Source of the DNA: Congeria kusceri
Taxonomy: Eukaryota > Mollusca > Bivalvia > Myida > Dreissenidae
Length of the DNA stretch: 64,000 nt
Direction of reading: 5' to 3'
Assembly: GCA_027627225.1 (NCBI GenBank)
Contig: CM051028.1
Span: forward strand, 10,967,201 to 11,031,200
The notes under the pieces were generated by a model. The model was not told the DNA's origin. It did no database searches and saw nothing but the letters and a program-made list of their open reading frames with translations. The position numbers were made by a program, and so were the translations under genes. Shown here piece by piece: positions 47,252 through 59,229 of the stretch. How positions within the stretch are numbered: position 1 is the stretch's first letter; every line of letters begins with the position of its first letter.

Positions 47252-48954
47252 AATGTTGTATTTTGATATGAGCAAGTTTTAATATTCTTATAAATAGTTT
47301 GCAGAGCGTTTTAAAATAAACACCTGTAAAGTTATTTTTATGATACTTTTCAGTCCTGAAAAGAAGTATTTTTATTTATTTTTCGATTGTAACAAAAGAC
47401 CCGCTTTAACTGGAATCGCTATACAATAAACAGTGGCTTTATCGCATCTTTTTAGCATACATGAACACAAAGTGTTCAAGGATGTGCTATTGTGGTCGGT
47501 CACCGTCGGTCATTCGTTGTTCCTCGTCAACAATTGTTTGAGACGACTTTGTTTTCTAAAACCACTAGGTCGATTTATACCAAACTTGGCAGGAATATTT
47601 GTGGGCTGGTCGTTTATCAGATTTCTTCCATTGAATTCAGTATTTGAAAAACTATGGTTGCTATGTCAACCAAAAGCCCAAACAAATAAAAAAATCTTCT
47701 TGTCAGAAGCCACTTTATGGATTTCATAATGGTGTTCACACAAATTGTCCTTGGATGACCCTCTACCAAATTTCTTCAAAGCATGTTTATTCGTTGAAAT
47801 TCATGGCAGCCAGGAAGAGGGGCCGTTTTTTTTATAAAGCTATAAAGACAAGTTTGAAATTATTTTTCTCAAAAACGCTGACCGGATTTCAAAATAATTT
47901 AACATAAATGTCCCTTGGGTGACCCTTTTCCACATTTCTTCGAATCATCTTGTCTGAAACCTCTGGTTTGATTTTAAAATAATTTCACAGAAATGTTCTT
48001 TTGGAGACCATCCACTACATCTGTTTAAATCAATTTGATTCGTTAAAAACATGGCCACATAGGCTTAAACGACTTTATCATATTCGGTTTATGTAGTTAT
48101 TAATATATAATGTTTTTTTTAAATGTTTTTGAAAACGAATTTTCCTGTACATAACGTGGCATCTTTTAGTACGCATGTGTAATGGGCTTGAACACCTCTA
48201 AAGGTTTTGTTGATGTATTTACGCATATTGAGCATTTATGCAAGCGTTTATGGTTATTCTTTATTTAACATCAACATCAACTCATACGCAGGTGTTTTAC
48301 TTCCGTACTTGTCTGTACATTTCTGAGTAAATTTTATGTTGATGTACTTTCACATATGTCTTATGGTATTTGAACGTTTTAATTTTTAAGTATTATTATC
48401 GTGTGGCTACACTAAAGCTTGTACTTACTTCAGAGTTTTTAAGATTTATTCACATATATGTATTATATAGCAGAATGGGCCCAACAATAAAATATTGTTT
48501 GTTTCCCCTCCCGCGACCCATGCTAATGACGGGCGAGTCGGTAGGTCGGAAAAATATATTGTTTGTATTCACAATAAGTCCTTTTCATTGATTTTTTCCT
48601 TATGTTTGAAATGTTACATTATTGTATTAATTCTTAATATTTTCGTTGTAGCAGATTCATAACGTTCTGCTTATTTACGTAATACTATGTTCTAATTACC
48701 TTACAATAATTTATCAAAATTTAACAAACAATAACATACGTTAAAAACAAGAGCGTTAGTAATAAAAATCTGTTAAAACTAAGAAGTAATAGTGTGACGT
48801 TGCAATTTGCCGGACATTCAAAACATAACGCTGTTAGCAACAGCCATAGCAACGGTGACTGTCAAACTGCGGCTAGCAGTTTGTAGCTAAAAAGCGTGGT
48901 ACACGCTTATCACGTGGATAGTGCATAGAAGCATCAATCCGTAATACTGTATCT

Positions 48955-50048
48955 TCATTGGCAATTTAAACCGCTTTAAATAAAACGTGTTTAGAAACGT
49001 ATAAATGAATATCCTTCAAAGGCAAATCTAGCTCTGCAAAGACCGAACGTAACGGTAAGAACAAGATTGCATTCTCCATCGAGTTCCATACAAGTATAAA
49101 CTGCAAATTGTGTGGCAATAAAACAAAACCAAAGCATGTAATATTGTTATAAGGATTAATAACCTCACGTAATTGATCCGAATCATCAACGATCAAATCG
49201 TTTGGTGAAAATTCAAGGTGCTCCGGATTTAATTAGTATAGTAATATAACATTTTATATCTAGTTGCAAACAATAATAATCAGTAAGATTACTGATATTA
49301 CAATATGAAACAAAATATAGCACCATATACTGCTTTAAAGTAATAATGAACTCAAAGCTATAGAGCAATTTAATATAGAGATGTTTCCTTTGCATAATGA
49401 CTACATAGTTAAACCAGGTACGAGTATCCTTTAACCAATGGAGCGTCACATTTTGTGACCACAGGCATCTATCCAATTATCCAATTATGCATTTGCACAG
49501 TCGAATCGTTAAGACATATCTGTGTTAGCCCCTTAAGAAGACATTTAGTCGAAAGCCATTGGGCACTTGGTATATATTGACAACACAGTTTGAACAATTT
49601 CTTTCTCATGTATATATTATTACACACACAGATTCGCTAATCTGCCATTAATCGCTGGGCACAGCTTCAGTGGAAATCTTAGCTTCCCATTTGCATAATT
49701 CATAATACTGAAATAAACGAGCGTTTGTATGTAACAGGATGTGACTGCAGTCCCCTGCCGGTAACTTGTTACAGGAAAAAAGGTTCTGCCAAAATGTAAT
49801 GACGGACAAACAAACCAATTGCAAAACAATATGCCGCAATTTTTTAAGAGGCGGAGGGTATATCTGTGTGCATTATCATGAGTTCAGATAAACATAATAC
49901 TTTACATGTACTAATTAGTATGGATAGTTATGATTAAGGAAAAACAAGAGAGAAAACTTCAATAATGTACAGAATGAAATCCACAAGTCCATATTTATTA
50001 CAGGTAGATATATAAAACAAGATTAAGGAATAACAATATTCCCATCGT
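48955..50048. other. Non-coding stretch
   Basis: No confident gene. A minus-strand frame at 49230-48966 (PEHLEFSPNDLIVDDSDQ...) has ordinary protein-like composition but no motif that I know. Confidence 0.4.
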
Positions 50049-51114
50049 GGGCTTAGCGCAAAACGGTCGTAACTGACTTTTTGAAAAGTTTTCAGGAGAA
50101 CATAAAAACTAATAAAAATTCTGTTTTCATCAATGCAGACATAAACTTTTGCATGAAGAATGGTTTTTGTATTAATTTGAAGTAAACATCAGTTCATATC
50201 TGTTGTTATGATTGTTTACTGAGATATTTGAAAAATATCCAGTTACGACCGTTTTGCGCTAAAAATTGTGAAATGTTGGAAATATTTTTTTGTGCAAAAC
50301 GGTTGTATCTGAAAAATGAACTAGAATTTTTCCTTCAAATATCAAAATCATTGAAGTTTTTATCATTAATTATTTCAAGTAAATATTGAAAATATCATCT
50401 ATGAATATTTTTACTGAATTTGGTGGAAAATAAACTGGTATATGAACATACCCCGATGAGCATTTATGACTTTCATTAATATACATCTGTTACATGCAAT
50501 TATGTACAAGTTTTGCATATCTTGACACAACATTTTAACTATTTTAAACATAATATGAATATTGATAAGTGAGGAGTAACATATAAAAAGACAGAATGAC
50601 ACAATATGAAATTATCATATGATTATTTAAAAGTGAAAAGCAATTCCAATTATCTGTTTAGTACCTCCGCCAAAGAGGTTATGATTTGCCATTGTTGGTT
50701 TGTTGGTCTATTTGTAATTTGAATTTCTCATGAAAGGTTGGATATGGGCAAGTGAACAAAAATGATTACATGTATTGGTGATCTGGATCACTGTTGGATC
50801 CAGAATATAAAGGATCCTATATTATACGGACAAATTCCCTCATCATGCTGTAAACGTTAGTTGCACTCGTGGGGTATTAAACTATCCTGGCAAAAGTCTG
50901 TGCTCTCCGAGTGCTTTCTAGACTATTGTTGTACTCATATTTTTATCATAGGGAATTTAAAACATGTTTCCTTAATTTTGAATAATCTGTTGTTGGTAAA
51001 ATAGGCATGCACTAAATGGTTGATCACGGTTGTTTGAATTACAATAGTGCTTGGTTGTGCTTGACTTTGTCAATCTGGTATCAATATCAATTGGTTGCTA
51101 GAAATTATTCATCA

Positions 51115-52439
51115 CTGTCACTTCCACCACCACTTTCATCATCATTATCAGCATCATTTACAGTTATATCATCCTTATTGTCTATAACATTACCACCATA
51201 AAAATCCTTATTATCATTGATCTTTCAATGATTATTGACTTTCTAACATCATTCTCATTTTATCATTGTCAGAAACATACTGCTCACCACCAAAATTTAC
51301 ATCTTTATCATCAGCAACATCACCAATATCAACATAATTATACAGACTTCTCATCACTAACATTTTACCTTTCTTAGCTAAACAGTTTTATCACCAACGC
51401 AGAATAAGTTGAGGTATCCAAAACTTCATATTTTTCAAAATCTTTACATTTTTGTTTAAACAAATCTCAAAACAACTTAACTCCGCGGGGCATTCAGGCT
51501 CACATCTTTGCGCATTAATCTACAATTGGACCCCTATTTATCTTGTACTTCCCTATTTTCGGTAAACCAACGGTGATCGCTAGGTACTTCACATAAAGCA
51601 GCAATTTTAGTATTTCAACACCACCGTTCATTTATTCAAAACGTATTCTTCGTGAAATAGATTTTCTTAAAAAAAATCAAAAATTGCAATCGCAAAATGC
51701 TTACTCAAATAAAATATTACAAAGAATTGCAATTTTTTCGGGAATAGTTTCGGGACAATTTTGACAAAATGTCAATGCAGGGTTGCGTCTACTTCGTTAA
51801 TAACATGGTTATCTCCCGTTTACAATCAGCACATTTTAAGGGGCGTTAAAGCGGTAATCAAAAGCCCATTTTCCGGAATCCACTTATGTTTGTAGTAGCA
51901 TTATCACCGTTAATCTGGCATATAATTTAATAATATTACATCATTATGATGTAGGTAATATAATGTAGAATAGTATAGAGTGATTAAAATCTTGAGATTG
52001 TAGCACAAAAATCGCATTTTCAATTGGAAAGAAAAATCACGGATACTACTAGTTTTATTGCTTCAAGTAATGCTTATTGATTACCCCTTTAGAGCCCCTT
52101 ATATGGAAAAAACCATATGACGTAATGACACGATATTTACATCCTTGTAACCAGAAGGAGCCAAACTTACTACTGCAATAAGCTTTTCTTTAAACGTATT
52201 ACTTACGCGGTTGAAAATAAAGAAAAATTACTAAAAAATCACGGATACTACTCTCCAACCAATTTATCATCTAAACTATATTAATCAAAATCATCTTCAT
52301 TCTTATTTTCAACAAAATCTACACACATTCTTATAATCATTAACAACTTAACAATGCTCATTACCAGCATTTAACCATTATCACCACATAATACTACACA
52401 CTTATCATCACCAACACCTAATCAATATCATCATCAAGA
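51115..52439. repeat. Simple-sequence-rich region (atcatca/acatc)
   Basis: Loose runs of 'catcatcatt', 'atcaccaac' and similar words, grading into a regular minisatellite on the right. A middle part (51480-52250) is ordinary AT-rich DNA. Confidence 0.55.
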
Positions 52440-52875
52440 TCTACACACGTATCATTATCATCAACATTTACACACTTCTCATTACTAACATCAACAAACT
52501 TCTCATCACTAACATCTACACACTTCGCATCACTAACATCTACACACTTCTCATCACTAACATCCCATCACTAACATCAACTCACTTCTCATCACTTACA
52601 TCTACACACTTTGCATCACTAACATCTACACACTTCTCATTACTAATATCTAAACACTTCTCATCACTACATCTACACACTTTTCATCACTAACATCTAC
52701 ACACTTCTCATCACTAATATCTACACACTCTCATAACTAACATCTACACACTTCTCATCATTTACATCTACACACTTCCCATCACTAATATCTACACACA
52801 TCTCATCATTAACATCTACACACTTCTTACATCTACACACTTCTCATCACTAACATCTACACATTACTCATTACT
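52440..52875. repeat. Minisatellite with ~24 bp unit
   Basis: The unit 'catcactaacatctacacac' plus 'ttct' recurs about 18 times with small length and base changes. There are no unique spacers. Confidence 0.9.
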
Positions 52876-52886
52876 AAAGGCCCCCT

Positions 52887-53431
52887 CACACTGTGGCGAA
52901 TTTAAGCTTCGAGTTTTGTACGAGTCCTGGTAAGTTAAAACTTGCCGAAAAGTGGACTAGTTGGTCACGGAATTGTTTCAGAATGACATTAGTTTGAGTT
53001 CTCTTCAACATATAAGTACGATATTCGTACAATATCGTTTCCAAATCAAAGGCCTGTCTTCGAGAATGTACGGGTCTATACGACTTGTGACAACATGTGC
53101 ATGAGTAGATGTTGTAGCAAGTCTCACAAACTAGCAGCAAACTAATGTTATGTCGTGGAACGAAACTACACAGCAAAATGCACTGACAAGACATGTCTCA
53201 GAATTTGTTCACGAGTGCGCGAGATTTCTTCGACATGTCTTCAAAACATGTACGAGAAAAAAGTCGCCGAAAAGCGCCGAGAGTTTTAAACAGTTACAAA
53301 TTATCATAGCTACTTGGCAAGTTCTGGCAACATATGGTACATATTCAGAAGACATCTCCGCGACATGTGTATAAGATCTACACGACTACAGACAAGTTGT
53401 GGCAAGCTTGTAGCTCAAATTCGCTAGTGTT
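52887..53431. repeat. Candidate non-autonomous DNA element with short TIRs
   Basis: Left end 'cacactgtggcgaatttaag' and right end, read inverted, 'acactagcgaatttgagct'. The interior has several 'acatgt', 'cgacttg' and 'gtcgtg'-like words in both orientations, and no transposase. Confidence 0.5.
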
Positions 53432-54290
53432 TAACTTTTAATACATCCTTGTGTTAAGTTAAACACTAAACAAGTATTATAGGTCTCTTCGTTATTATTA
53501 TTTTTGTATTTCATAAAACATGTTCAACTGAAGTCATATTTTGCCATTTTAAAAAACATTTCAAAATGAAAAATATGTATTTTAACTTTGTTTAATTTTA
53601 AATGCAGATAAAGTTTGTAAACATAGTATGTATTAGCTTTGGAATGTATGATTAAGTCAGCTTACCAATGTTAATTACCATTGTTAACAATTTTATTTAA
53701 TGTTAGATATTTTTGCATGACAATCATAGTTTTAAAATACCGGTATCCGTATGGTCAGTATAACACACAAAATAGTGTTATTTTATAAAATAGTTCTCTT
53801 CAATTCAATATGTACAGCTTAGACCATATATGTAGCAAAATACTGACAAAATCACCAATATTAAAATCATAGTTGCATCAGTAATCAATACTATACATAT
53901 TTTTTTGCACTGACAAATGTTTCACAATAAAATAGGACCGTGTTCATGCATGCACTGTGACTTTGAAAACCATACAAGAACATTGTTTTTCAAGAAAGCA
54001 TGCATTAAATAATAAAAATATGACCTAAATTTAACAAACATAACTAAACTTCATGAATCGCCCAACAATGTCAGCCAAGAAACATAAAACGTCGGTTCTA
54101 TGCTTTTATGTCTAATTATATCTTCACATAATAGAATGTTGTAATTAATAACCCTCCATATAAGTTTTTTTTTCTTTTATACCACTCAGTTATTAGTATA
54201 GTTTATAAAACAAAGATAAAATGATGCAATCTGTGATATTAAATTTAGTACTCATATAAAATAACCACCTTCTTACAGATTGTTTGTGTC
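53432..54290. other. Non-coding stretch
   Basis: Very AT-rich, nothing recognised. Confidence 0.4.
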
Positions 54291-54519
54291 TTTATCTGTG
54301 TGCAAAACAGTCGTAACTGCAGTTACGACCGTTTTGCACTAAAAATATTACATTTTCAGATACGACCATATGCCAATTAATGTTTTTCTTATAGTTAAAG
54401 GTAGAATATTGGGCTAATATTTTCTCAGGTTCTAAATATTGGTAAATGAATACAAAACATGCAATAAAGTCATTTTTGTAAAAAATGTCAGTTACGACCG
54501 TTTTGCGCTGAGCCCGTGC

Positions 54520-55455
54520 CATAGAATTCATCTCTTGATGGTGAACACTTCCACCAAGTAATTTCAAAATCCATCCAGAAATGACAGAGTTATGAACCAG
54601 ACACGAGAAACAGACCCCAGTTTTGACCTTTGACCTCTAAGTGTGACCTTGACCTTAGAGGTTCGAACCTGTATCTTGCGCGCGACAAATCGTCTTATGA
54701 TGGTGAAGATTTCTGACATATAATTTAAAATTACATCGAACAATGACAGAGTATTTGCTCGGACACGGAAAACAGACCCCTTTTTTTACCTTTGGCCTCT
54801 AAGTGTGCGCGCGACACAGCGTCCTATGATGATGAACATGTCTGCGAATTTATTTCACAATATATTTAGAAAGGACAGAGTTATTTACCGGGCTCGAACA
54901 ACAGGCCCCATATTTGACATTTGTCCTCTAAGTTTGACCTTGACATTGGAGGATGAACCCTCGTCTTGCGCGCGACACATCATCCCAGCCGGTGAACATA
55001 TTGCCAAGTAATGTCAAAAGCCTCCTTAAAATGTACGTGTTATACAGCGGGCACGAAACACAGACCCCATTTTTGACATTTGACCTCTAAGTGTGACCTT
55101 GACCTTGAAGGTACGGACCTGGATCTTGCGATCGACACATCGTTTCATTATGATGAACATTTTTGCCAAGTTATTTTAAAATCCATTCTAAACGACAGAG
55201 TTATAAAGCGGACAATAAAACAAAAAAAACAAACCACATGTTTTACCTTTGACTTCTAATAATGACCTTAACCTTTGCGTGACGTATCTGATCTTGCGCG
55301 CGACACATCGACTTATGATGTCGAAAGTTGCTGCTAAGTAATTTCAAAATCCATCTAGCAATGACAAATGTATAGTGCGGACACGAGATGGGACGGACGG
55401 CCGGAAGAACACTCGCAAACCTATAATCCCCAATCGGTTTCACCGAGAGGGGTCT
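54520..55455. repeat. Tandem array of ~125-165 bp units (five to six copies)
   Basis: Each unit has, in order, 'cacgaaacacagacccc', 'tttgacctctaagtgtgacc', 'ttgaccttggaggt', 'gatcttgcgcgcgacacatc', 'tgatgatgaacattt.tgcc' and 'caatgacagagttat'. The array ends in 'gggacggacggccgg' and 'aatcggtttcaccgagaggg'. It is non-coding and starts directly at the right TIR described above. Confidence 0.8.
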
Positions 55456-56583
55456 AGAACACCACTGTCATAATACATTTGCTTGAAACTGTTCGTTTGT
55501 ATCTGAATACGCTGTGTTTTTAACGCGCATGCTTTGATAAGTTGATTCATCTTTATTATAATTAAAATTGTTGTACATGTGTAGCACACGGATGACAAGG
55601 CAATTGTCTTGTTATTTACTAAAACATATTATGTTAAAAGTCATCGTACATGCGAATGTAAGAAATGAGATAACACATACTAAGGAATGTGAAGAATGAA
55701 ACATAGAAAACAAGACGTGTCATTTATAAAAACGTCAATCTAAGGGAGATAAAGCCCCAAGTCTTGTGTCAGAACTATGCAAGGCAGATACAGCATATTA
55801 GCTCTGTGAATTATTTCTTCCGTACTTGACTAACATGTTGACATCTATGGTTTCAATCACTTTACATGCATGCACTTGTTTTCGTTAAACCTGCATAAAG
55901 GGTGCGCAGCAAATGATCTCCACAACGGGTTAACTGTATTTATGTTAAACATAGCACACGCCTTACAGACGACTTAATAAAAAAAAATCAAAATCAGAAA
56001 AAAACAATGAAACTTCCTAGGAAAACAGCTCAGGCGCTAGACGTTAAAACATTTACAGGTGAAACTATCTGGTAAATGACAGAATTATCACTGGTCGTTT
56101 TCTAAATATTAACTGTCTAAGGTAACATATTTTGCTAAATGAAATGTGTGTATACAAACAGTTTTTCTCAGAGACCGAAACGGATAATTTTGATTACAAG
56201 TTTATTTGTGTACAGCATGTATATAATATGCTTTAAACATTAAGTTGCAACAAAGCTAAAGACTAAACGAGAAGAAAAAGTCACATCAGATAAATACTTT
56301 GTTAAAGAAACATAACACAAGTTGTTAGTTCGGAAATTCGGAAAATAAGAGATTTATTGTAAAATATGCTTATTTATGAGCATTAATATAAGGCATTATC
56401 ATTTTGATATAAAGCTTTTTTAATACAGTGTGTCCCGGCTAAGATCAATCACACTGCAGCTAAGACAGGTATAAGACAGGTGTACGACTTAAAATCTCGA
56501 CAAAGTAGTTTTGTGAAGTTTATGAAAGTCGTGCGTTATCTTGGGGCATAAATGCAGTTGTACTAAAGATAGAATTTTCGATT
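55456..56583. other. Non-coding stretch
   Basis: No gene or clear repeat recognised. Confidence 0.4.
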
Positions 56584-56726
56584 TATCGTCGTTTATAGCC
56601 CAATAAACAACGATTTAGAGTTCTGATGCGCAGGAATTAAACCACGAGGGCGTTAACCCGAGTCGTTTAATAGCCACGCATCAGAACGACAAAAAGCTGT
56701 TTATTGGCTGATAAACAACGAAAATG
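56584..56726. repeat. Palindromic foldback element
   Basis: 'cgtcgtttatagcccaataaac' type text at the left is mirrored by 'gtttattggctgataaacaacg' at the right. Inner segments (gttctgatgcg with cgcatcagaac; ttaaaccacgag with ctcg-side gtcgtttaat) also pair. No coding frame. Confidence 0.7.
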
Positions 56727-57167
56727 CGAAAACTATTTCGATTATTACATGATTTGACATAATTATATTTTGGCAATTGTAATTGGAACTACTTTTTATT
56801 GTGCTCCGCTCAGAATCTGGATTTCCTTTTGCCTTTTTTAATTGGCAGTTTAACAACAATAATTGTGTCCTTTGTCTATTGAAAAATAAGCGAGCGTCAT
56901 GCTAGAATTGTTTTTTTATCATGTACAAAAGCCATCTGGGTAGAAGATTCTACCTTAGGCTTGCGTTAATGTGCATCGGGTTCTGACGTCGTATGTAATG
57001 CCCTGTGACGTTTAAAAACCCCAGTCACACTGCAGCTTAAGCCTTGGCCACAACGCGACTAATGGATATTTTAATCGTGCTTTCTCTGCACTGTATTTTT
57101 TCCGTAGGTGAGAGTCGTAGAGGACGTGAGGCTAAAAACCAATAGCATTTAATTTGTATAGCGTTAT
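56727..57167. other. Non-coding stretch before the LTR
   Basis: No gene. If the real LTR is longer than proposed below, part of this would belong to it. Confidence 0.4.
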
Positions 57168-57314
57168 TGTAGTAGGGTGATGTATTAGGGACACTTATAC
57201 TGCCTTGCTATATGAGCTAGCTTTTATAGCGACGCGGTAGAGCGTTTGCCTAGGAACCGGGAGGTCCCGGGTTCGATTCCCATTGTGGCTTGGGATTTTT
57301 TCAGCTGGGTTACA
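57168..57314 (+). repeat. Putative 5' LTR of the Gypsy element (147 bp)
   Basis: The stretch begins TGTAGTAGGG and ends GGGTTACA, giving the canonical TGT...ACA ends, and is followed by one T and then a primer binding site. The right border is well placed by the PBS. The left border is a guess because no 3' LTR exists in the window to compare. Confidence 0.45.
57222..57292 (+). repeat. tRNA-like sequence inside the putative LTR
   Basis: 'tagcgacgcggtagagcg' resembles an A box and D arm, and 'ggttcgattcc' is a perfect B box, at the normal spacing of a tRNA. The T arm (ccgggttcgattccca) is only partly paired, the anticodon stem is poor and the acceptor ends do not pair. An internal Pol III promoter is plausible; a functional tRNA is not. 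Confidence 0.6.
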
Positions 57315-57315
57315 T

Positions 57316-57332
57316 TGGCGCCCAACGTGGTT
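57316..57332 (+). other. Primer binding site
   Basis: 'tggcgcccaacgtgg' follows the LTR end by one base. It starts with TGG, the complement of a tRNA CCA end, and is the typical PBS wording of retroelements of this class. Confidence 0.75.
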
Positions 57333-59229
57333 TTGTGGGTTTGAAATAGTGCATAGTGCAGTGCATAGTGTACGTAATATTACATCAGTTTAATTGAAGA
57401 TCTCCAGAGATTTAGAATTGTCAACTTCGATCCTGTTGACATTTGGTAGTGGTGAAGACGTGTCGACAGCCATTCCATTGACGTCTATCTATTCCATGGA
57501 CGTAAGGTCATCTGTCACCTAGCCAGGTGGGCAGAGTATTCGGTCCAACTACATCAGTGTAGACATCGTGGGCATACCAGGGCTCACATACCATTTCCGT
57601 TACATTCCTGCAGGATCTGCTGTTGTGACATTCATCGAGGACGCTGTTTCGCTGTGCGGGGGAGGAGTTCAGAGTTTATGGACAATTAATCAGTGACTTG
57701 TGTGCATAAGAAACAAAACTTAGACTATACTAGTGGCCACAAATTGTTTCCATGGTGTTACAGAATCTGGTGAATGAGTGAGTACCTATTTCGATTATTT
57801 GTACAGAGATTGCAGTGATTTTTTAATTTATCCATAAATATTTTTTTCAAGTAATATTTGTTTCTCCAGTTCATAAACAATTTTTATTCATATATCTAAA
57901 GTTTGACAATTGCTGCAGTTTTTGTATAAATATCTGTACGATATTGTAAAGTAAGAAAGTAGTCACTATTAATTGATTTCCTTGGTTATGGGTAATTAAC
58001 ATCTAACTGTCTTTCCCATTAATTATCCAAATATAACTGATCTATTATTCTCCAGAAACAAGCTGCCATTTTGTCCAATTAGCATTTAAATTTCTGCCCA
58101 GTACTTTAAAGTACAGCCCAATTATTTCTCTTTTTGTTTACTTTCTGTTTCTTTGTGTTCTGGGTTAAAATCTAGAACGTTTGGTTCCTAGCTTTCTCAA
58201 ATCAAGCCTGTTACTGACCCGGATTGCTTTTGGCGTGTTTTCATTGGTCGTCTACTTTGTCATCTATTTATAGTGTGGTATTCCCCAAATTTCATTGGTT
58301 GATGACATGACCTGACCTTAACCAGTGACATTTACCTTGTTTACATTCTAGAAACTGGAATTTAGGTACTTACTTCTGCTGTTCAATCATATTTAGTATA
58401 GCTAATACCTGTAGTTAGTTATACTAGGTTTAATATTAGTGTTTAGTGGTTATTGCATTTGAATTCCCCTTATTTTTTAATACAGAAATTAAATACTTTT
58501 GAAATTATCTGATCAGATTTAAATTAATTTTAGTATTGTCAATTATTCTTTGAGTGAAATTTTGTCTTTAGTACTTTGTTGTAACGTGATTATTATTTTA
58601 TTTTATTGAAGTTGAAAACAAATTACAATTGTTTTGAGTGAACTATTCTTACATTATTATATATTAGCAATAAGAATTATAGTTTGGTTCTTGATAAACT
58701 GTATTTATAAATAATTGTGTTTATTAAAGAGGCATGTTTATTTAGTATTGGAAATTAACTTAAAGGGGGCACCATACAAATATTATTTTTGCTGATCATT
58801 TAATACTTCAATTTCTTTTACGGGGTTTGTATTATTATTGCTATTGTCAACAGCAAATATCGTTTGGATATATAAGCTATTTATTTTCATTAATTGTTTG
58901 ACTTGGTCATATTTAAAGCTATTTATTCATCTTAATTGTTTGACTTCGTTTTCTGTTTACAGGTTTCAATTTATTTCATTGATTTATATCATGACATTTG
59001 TGTGTTTCTAGCTGGTACGAGACAATAACATCTTAGCACACCAAGTTAATTCTACAGAATTGCTTTCTAGCAATACTATTCGTAGAACTTAACAATCTTG
59101 TGTTTACAAGTTGTAGCTAAATTTTTTTAAAGTGAATTTATTAGTTAAATTTAATTATCTATGCTTTGATAGTTGAGTTATAACCTCAGTTTAACATTAT
59201 TTTGAAAATTATTTGAGTTTTAGATCAAA
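57333..59229 (+). other. Long leader of the Gypsy element, possibly containing an intron
   Basis: About 1.9 kb separates the PBS from the gag ATG, with no coding frame. The last bases before gag are 'tttgagttttag' then 'atcaaaatg', a good splice acceptor. Several GT donors are possible near 57785. A spliced 5' UTR or an inserted sequence could explain the length. Confidence 0.4.

Larger units (their letters stand above)
46407..48954. repeat. Right arm of the large inverted repeat
   Basis: Reverse complement of the left arm, but shorter (2.5 kb against 3.8 kb). The biggest gap corresponds to left-arm bases about 39261-40180. The joint is visible at 'aggcttaaac' next to 'atggccacat' (about 48050-48070). 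Smaller gaps affect the PTB exon copy and the segment beside the microsatellite. Confidence 0.9.
50049..54515. mobile_element. TIR-flanked segment without transposase
   Basis: 29 bases at 50049-50077 (with core gcgcaaaacggtcgtaac) recur inverted at 54487-54515 with one mismatch. The core also occurs inside the left end (inverted, about 50237-50262; direct and diverged, about 50292-50313) and inside the right end (54300-54318 direct; 54322-54343 inverted). The interior has simple-sequence DNA and a minisatellite but no transposase. It may be one large non-autonomous element with complex ends, or two or three small foldback elements that happen to bracket this region. Confidence 0.5.

Noticed and set aside
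48966..49230. Minus-strand frame with protein-like composition (PEHLEFSPNDLIVDDSDQ start)
   Set aside because: Fewer than 90 codons, no known motif, no clear splice sites, and a stop just upstream. It could be an exon, but nothing supports it.
52440..52875. Regularly spaced repeats resembling a CRISPR array
   Set aside because: Units are directly adjacent with no unique spacers, and the DNA is animal-like.
50049..54515. A Polinton or Helitron
   Set aside because: No polymerase, integrase, capsid or Rep/helicase motifs in between.
57222..57292. A functional tRNA gene
   Set aside because: The B box is perfect, but acceptor and anticodon stems do not pair.
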